NCBI GenBank assembly: GCA_030247855.1
Contig: JAPDRN010000006.1
Span: 637,908 to 701,907, forward strand
Direction of reading: 5' to 3'
Source: Knufia peltigerae
Lineage: Eukaryota > Ascomycota > Eurotiomycetes > Chaetothyriales > Trichomeriaceae
Length of the DNA stretch: 64,000 nucleotides
Every line of letters begins with the position of its first letter. Position 1 is the first letter of the stretch. Made by a program: the position numbers and the translations under genes. Shown here piece after piece: positions 59,437 through 64,000 of this stretch. The notes beneath the pieces were generated by a model. That model was not told the DNA's origin. It did no database searches and saw only the letters and a list, made by a program, of their open reading frames with translations.

Positions 59437-61226
59437 TTAAACGAATTCAACATCTCCCGCCGTCTTACTATGAGGCTCGGGATCGATCATGCCGGTTTCA
59501 GCATGATACACCTCCCAATGGGTGATCAGTCTATCCAATACTTCAGGCTCGCTGTCCGCCAGATCAACCATCTCGCCGGGATCCTTGTCGAGATTGTATA
59601 GCTCCCACTTATCCTTACCTCGTGGACTGGCCATGAAGAGCGCTTTCCACGGCCCCTGACGGATGGCTCGGAATCCGAACAACTCCCAGCCGGTGATGTT
59701 GTGTTGTTCGTCATGGAATGAAGGTGCCCTCCCCGAGAGGTGCGGAAGCCAACTCGAACCACGGATGGGGACAATGCTACGGTTTCGAAATGGCTTGGAC
59801 GGTGAAGGTACGGGTACATTTGCAATGTCCAAGATTGTAGGCAGAATGTCCATGACGGTCGCGAACGAGTCAGTGTGCACCCCTTGTGCAGATGCGTCAC
59901 CGGTCTTGTGATTTTGTACTTCTTGGCCGCTTCCGAAAGCAGGAGGATAACGCACGATGCAGGGACAGCGGATGCCGCCTTCGGTGACCCAGGTTTTGAA
60001 TCCACGCGAGGGAGCCATCGAGGCCGTGGCCCAGGCTGGACCATACCAGACATATGAATTGGCATTGCCGATGTTGTCGAGGCTGTTGTCGTAGTATTTG
60101 TCGATAATGGCACCTACGTTGGATGACCCGCCCATGATGGGCATGGCTTCGAGGAGAGCCCCTTCGGCGCCGTTGTCAGACATGAAGAGAATGAATGTGT
60201 TGTCCAGTTCGCCCGACTCTTCAAGATGATCCAAGACTTCGCCGATACTCTGGTCTATCATGTCGACCATTGCGGCGAAGACCTCCATTTTCCGGGCCGA
60301 CTCGGCTCGCTGCACCTCGCTCATAGTCTCCCACTCTTCCGGGCCATGACACATCGGTGCCGCTTCCACCTCGGGAGATATGAGACCTAGGTCAATGAGC
60401 CGTTGCAACCTCTTTGACCTCAACGCGGCCGGCCCGTCGTCGTAGAGTCCCTTGTACCTGGCAATCATCGATTGAGGAGCTTGTAACGGCCAGTGTGGAG
60501 CGGTGAATGCCAAATACGCGAAGAAAGGCTTGGACGCGTCGCGACTCGCCAACTGCTTGACCATCTCTTTGCCGTACGAGGTTGTGGAATAAAAGTCTTC
60601 AGGAATATCGGTGATTCGATTAATGAAACTGGAATCTCGCATCCAAAACTGCCCACCGTTGATCGCAGTGAATATCGAGTGTGACGGATCTTCCAACTGT
60701 GGTTCATAGTTGAAGTGATTGTGGCAGCCGGACAGGAAGACAAAGCTCTTGTCAAAACCGCGAGAACATGGAGCAGTCTCTTTTGTCAAGCCTAGATGCC
60801 TTTAAGTGTGATCACACAAGTCAATCCCAAAGCCATTGCAGGAGAAAAACACCTGGGGCCTTTTACGCACCATTTTCCTGTCATCATTGTCTCATAACCT
60901 GAATCTTGAAGGATCTCCGAAAGAGCGGCCACTCGAAAGTTCAAGTATCCTTCATATCCCGGTTGACCCTTGGCATTTGCGGGCATATGTTCTGCCATCT
61001 GTCCAAGTCCCGCTATGTGGTTGTCCGTCCCAGAGAACAACATCGACCGGGTAGGCGAACATGCAGATGCTGTGTGGAAGTTTGTGAGTCGCACTCCTGA
61101 GCTTGCCAGGTGATTCAGCGCTGGGGTGTGAATCTCGGACCCAAAAGGTTCAGTATCACTGTAACCCAAGTCGTCGGCAACTATGACCAGGAAATTCGGT
61201 CGTTTTGGCTCGACAAAGGAGCCCAT
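59437..61226 (-). CDS. type I sulfatase (arylsulfatase-like)
   Basis: Exons are 61226-60871 and 60799-59437, giving 572 residues. Metal-binding aspartates stand at 18 and 19 (LVIVADDLGYSD). The formylglycine signature is CSPTRSMLFSG, with Cys56 as the residue to be modified. The second signature, GKWHLG, is created exactly by the splice junction. Later come FILFMSDNGAEGA and TEGGIRCPCIVRYP, both metal-site or core blocks of the family. No signal peptide is visible, so a cytosolic enzyme acting on an imported sulfate ester is likely. The gene is divergent from an MFS transporter with an 842-base shared upstream region. The substrate (aryl, alkyl or sugar sulfate) cannot be told. A second initiation codon further upstream is only TTG. 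Confidence 0.9.
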
Positions 61227-62068
61227 CTTGATGTTGAATGTGAGGCGATCCTCGCAGGACAGACGATGCAAAAATTATACGGCAATGCTTGAGCAATGAC
61301 AGGCACACAAATGTTTCAACTCTGTCTCGTCAGAGGTCTCCTTGACGGTGCCAGGCCAGGTTTTAAAAGGAGAACAGCAAACCTCGAGGAGGAGGAGGAC
61401 AGGGTGAAGGAAGACAAACCATGGTCGATAGTCAAGACGGAATAGATGTCCCATAGCCGATGGAGTGGTGGTTTCCCCGGAGTCCTTACATGGAATTACG
61501 GCTCGCTTCGTCTCATCTGCTGCAGCTCCCACACGCGTCTCCGCCGCCACCCTTAACGGTAGACACGAGGAGGGTCCCGATGTCCTGCTTGAGTTTAGCG
61601 GCAACCGGCGACGGGGAAGAACGGGGAAGAGGTATTTGTGGCTTTTGGGCCAAGCCTCGATTTCTCCTCTACCACCTCCTCGTCCGACATAGACGGCCAC
61701 ACTATGGCAGTATAGTGATCCTTTACCCCATGCTTTCAAGTTCTATGTCAGCAAAATCCCAACCGCACAAGTCCTGTTTGTCGCCTCTTCGACAACGCAA
61801 AGCCACTGCCAACAGCAAACGACTTTCCCCGTCTTGCCCCGGTCTTCCCCGTCCAACATCTTCCCCGGTGCTGATGGACCTTCGCCCCACGTTCTCCGGA
61901 AAAGGACTCTAGACCTCGTGGAGTGGGCGGGGGATATTCCTGGATAGACTCAGTCTATTCGATTATCGCAACTATATAGATCGGTGTTCTCATCACAACC
62001 GCCACCCTGAGAGCTTGCTCTATCAATCTCCCATCGACATTGTGTCAAACGAGAGTCAATCGAGCATC
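61227..62068. other. divergent promoter region, sulfatase and MFS transporter
   Basis: No gene seen. The two starts lie 842 bases apart and could share regulatory sites. A TATA-like element is at 61968-61977. Confidence 0.6.
61968..61977 (+). promoter_or_regulatory. TATA-like element before the MFS transporter
   Basis: The sequence ACTATATAGA lies about 95 bases before the ATG at 62069. It is a plausible TATA element in the region shared with the divergent sulfatase. The transcript start is unknown. Confidence 0.4.
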
Positions 62069-64000
62069 ATGTCCACCTCACCACCCTCCACCGAAGAATT
62101 CCACACTCTGAAACCCTCCAGAGGGTTCGACCGCTTCAGAAGATGCTTCAACGGGAGATTGCTCTACTCTTGCTTCCTCATCGCACTCTCGCAGGTGAAC
62201 TTTGGCATGGACCTGGGTGCGTTCGGAGGCACTCAGGCAATGCCGGCGTTCAAGAAACAGTTTGGCAAATACAACCCGGTCAAAGACGTTTATGTCCTGG
62301 AATCCTCTTACCTGTCACTCCTCAACAGTCTGACCTATATCGGGTTCGGCTTCGGTGTGTTGAGCGGTAGCTTCATCAGCAATCGATTCGGTCGACGCAA
62401 AGCTCTCTTCACCATGTGTTTCTGGGCGATCGCCGGTGCCGCCATCATGATCACCTCAAGATTCAAACAACAGATGATGGCCGGACGCATAATAGCATAC
62501 GTTTACATTGGAATGGAGCTGGCCCTGGTACCGGTGTTCCAGTCAGAGTTGGTCCCTGCCGAGATTCGAGGATTTGCCGTCGGCACATACGCATCTGGAC
62601 TCTTGGTACGCACAATAATACTGCCACTTGAACCGATTGAATGGCGAAAACTGACAGCAATATTTCTCTCTCCTTAGACGGGCCAATTGATCCAGAACAT
62701 CATCGCCCGAGCCACCAGCGGGTTAGAGGGCAACAAGTCATGGCAAATTCCAATTGGACTGTTGTTTGTCATGCCTGTCCTCATGCTTGCTGGAGTCAAA
62801 TTCATTCCAGAGGTACGGAGTACAACACCCTTCCATCTCCCCCCTTTTTTCTTCCCCGTGCGAGACCCGAGATCTATTTCTTGGTACTAACCTCACACAG
62901 TCACCTCGTTGGCTTCTAGTCAAGAATCGTCGTGAAGAAGCCCTGATTTCTCTGAGACTGGTGCGAGAAGGGCCATATACGGAAGCCCAGATTCAGGCGG
63001 AATTCAGATCTCTACAGAGTACTATCGACCTCACGGTGGAAAAGGGGAGGTTCATTGAAATCTTCCAGAAAAGTACGTTTCCGACGTCCTTACCTGGGCC
63101 CCCCCCCCCCCCCCCCCCTCGAAGACAGACCTTTTTCCTTTGGTTTTTGTCTTGCTGATACCTTTGACAATATAGTCAACCTCAAGCGAACTCTTATAGT
63201 CATTGGAACGAACATCGTAGTCCAAGCCACCGGTCAGAATCTCTGGACTCAGTACGGCACTCTATACATACAATCCTTGGGTGTCATCAATCCATTCACC
63301 ATGACGACCGTCAACACTGCCATCGCCATTGCCATGGTTCTCCTGGGACAATACCTCACAGATCTTACAGGCCGAGTGTGAGTTGCCTACCGGGAACTTT
63401 TCTGACGCACCTCCACTAATCTGCATTTTTTTTCCTTTTGCTAGACCGCTGCTGATGATCAGCTCTACTTTGCAAATCGGCATCTTCGCCGCCATGGGTG
63501 CACTGGGGACGGTCCACGATCCATCTCGAGCCGTGAGGACGGGAGCGACCGTCATGCTGACCCTGTTCGGGGCGTGCCTCCAGTTCTCTTGGTCACCTCT
63601 GTTTCACGCCGTCGTCGCGGAAGTGCCCACCCAGAGACTCCGCGATCAGACCTACGCCGTCGGGTGTCTCTTCAACGTCCTGACACAGTGGACCATCTCC
63701 TTCAGCTTGCCGTACCTGCTCTTCGAGCCACGGAACCTCGGACCACAAGTCGGATTCATCTTTTGTTTCACCTCGGTCGTGTCGCTGATTTTTGCCTACT
63801 TTTGCATCCCCGAATGTTTCGGCAAGACCCTGGAAGAGGTCGACCAACTCTTTTTGGAGCGCGTACCGATCCGGAAGTTCAGAAACGCCCGTCCCACCAT
63901 CCTCGACGACATGCGAGCGGCGGCAGCGGCGGAAAAATTGGATGTCGTCGAAACTAGTGTGGTGATTCACGAGGAGAATGCCACGTTACCCAAGGGTTTG
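62069..64000 (+). CDS. MFS sugar-type transporter, 3' end cut by window
   Basis: Exons are 62069-62605, 62678-62812, 62901-63072, 63176-63377 and 63445 to beyond 64000; 534 residues are visible. The sugar-porter pattern is clear: NRFGRRKALF after segment 2, PESPRWLLVKNRREEA (joined by splicing) after segment 6, and IPECFGKTLEEVDQLF after segment 12. The block FGMDLGAFGGTQAMPAFKKQ resembles maltose or alpha-glucoside permeases. The C-terminal tail is in progress at the window edge, so little should be missing. The start at 62069 is the first ATG in frame. The gene is divergent from the sulfatase, so it may import a sulfated compound; that is inference. Its second intron begins with GTACGGAGTAC, and its third holds a 20-base C run. 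Confidence 0.88.
63099..63118 (+). repeat. 20-base poly-C run in an intron
   Basis: Twenty consecutive C lie in the intron between 63072 and 63176. The true length is uncertain in any assembly, but reading frames are not affected. Confidence 0.9.

Noticed and set aside
1..64000. tRNA, rRNA or CRISPR features
   Set aside because: I looked for T-arm-like sequences in the gaps and found none that fold convincingly; CRISPR is not expected in a fungal nuclear genome.

Overview
The window is nuclear DNA of a filamentous ascomycete. Most genes are split by short introns (about 45-110 bases) with GT...AG ends. There are Zn2Cys6 regulators, three HET-domain genes, an RTA1-type membrane protein and a non-reducing polyketide synthase. 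The synthase is 2178 residues long with the order SAT-KS-AT-PT-ACP-ACP-TE, and both its start (MEEVYVFGDQTADCRSFF) and its length resemble, from memory, the melanin synthase of black yeasts such as Exophiala/Wangiella. Chaetothyriales is therefore the best guess for the organism; this is an inference, not proven by the window.

Layout. 1-10 kb: an alpha-dioxygenase-type heme peroxidase, proteasome subunit alpha-4, a six-exon CHY zinc-finger gene, a phytanoyl-CoA dioxygenase-like enzyme and an UNC93-type transporter. 10-23 kb: an amidase and a Zn2Cys6 regulator (both +), then the large melanin-type polyketide synthase (-). 23-29 kb: 5.9 kb without a supportable gene, between the divergent starts of the synthase and a Cys-motif protein. 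29-50 kb: mostly conserved cell-biology genes (Get5-like, NmrA-like, bZIP-like, Pom34-like, HID1-like, RTA1-like, nitronate monooxygenase, complex I 78-kDa subunit). A HET-domain gene with an in-frame stop lies among them. 51-57 kb: two convergent intact HET-domain genes. 57-64 kb: a Zn2Cys6 regulator, a sulfatase and a sugar-type MFS transporter cut by the window end.

How the genes may work together. The synthase would make the aromatic precursor of DHN melanin. The regulator, sulfatase and transporter at the right end look like a small uptake-and-desulfation module. The amidase-regulator pair could be a nitrogen-source module. HET genes take part in non-self recognition, and the broken one fits the high turnover of that family. 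A 9-base motif, TACGGAGTA, occurs at least nine times, always outside exons.

Exon boundaries were placed by reading splice sites and family conservation by eye. No alignment or database search was run, and family names rest on recognised motifs.
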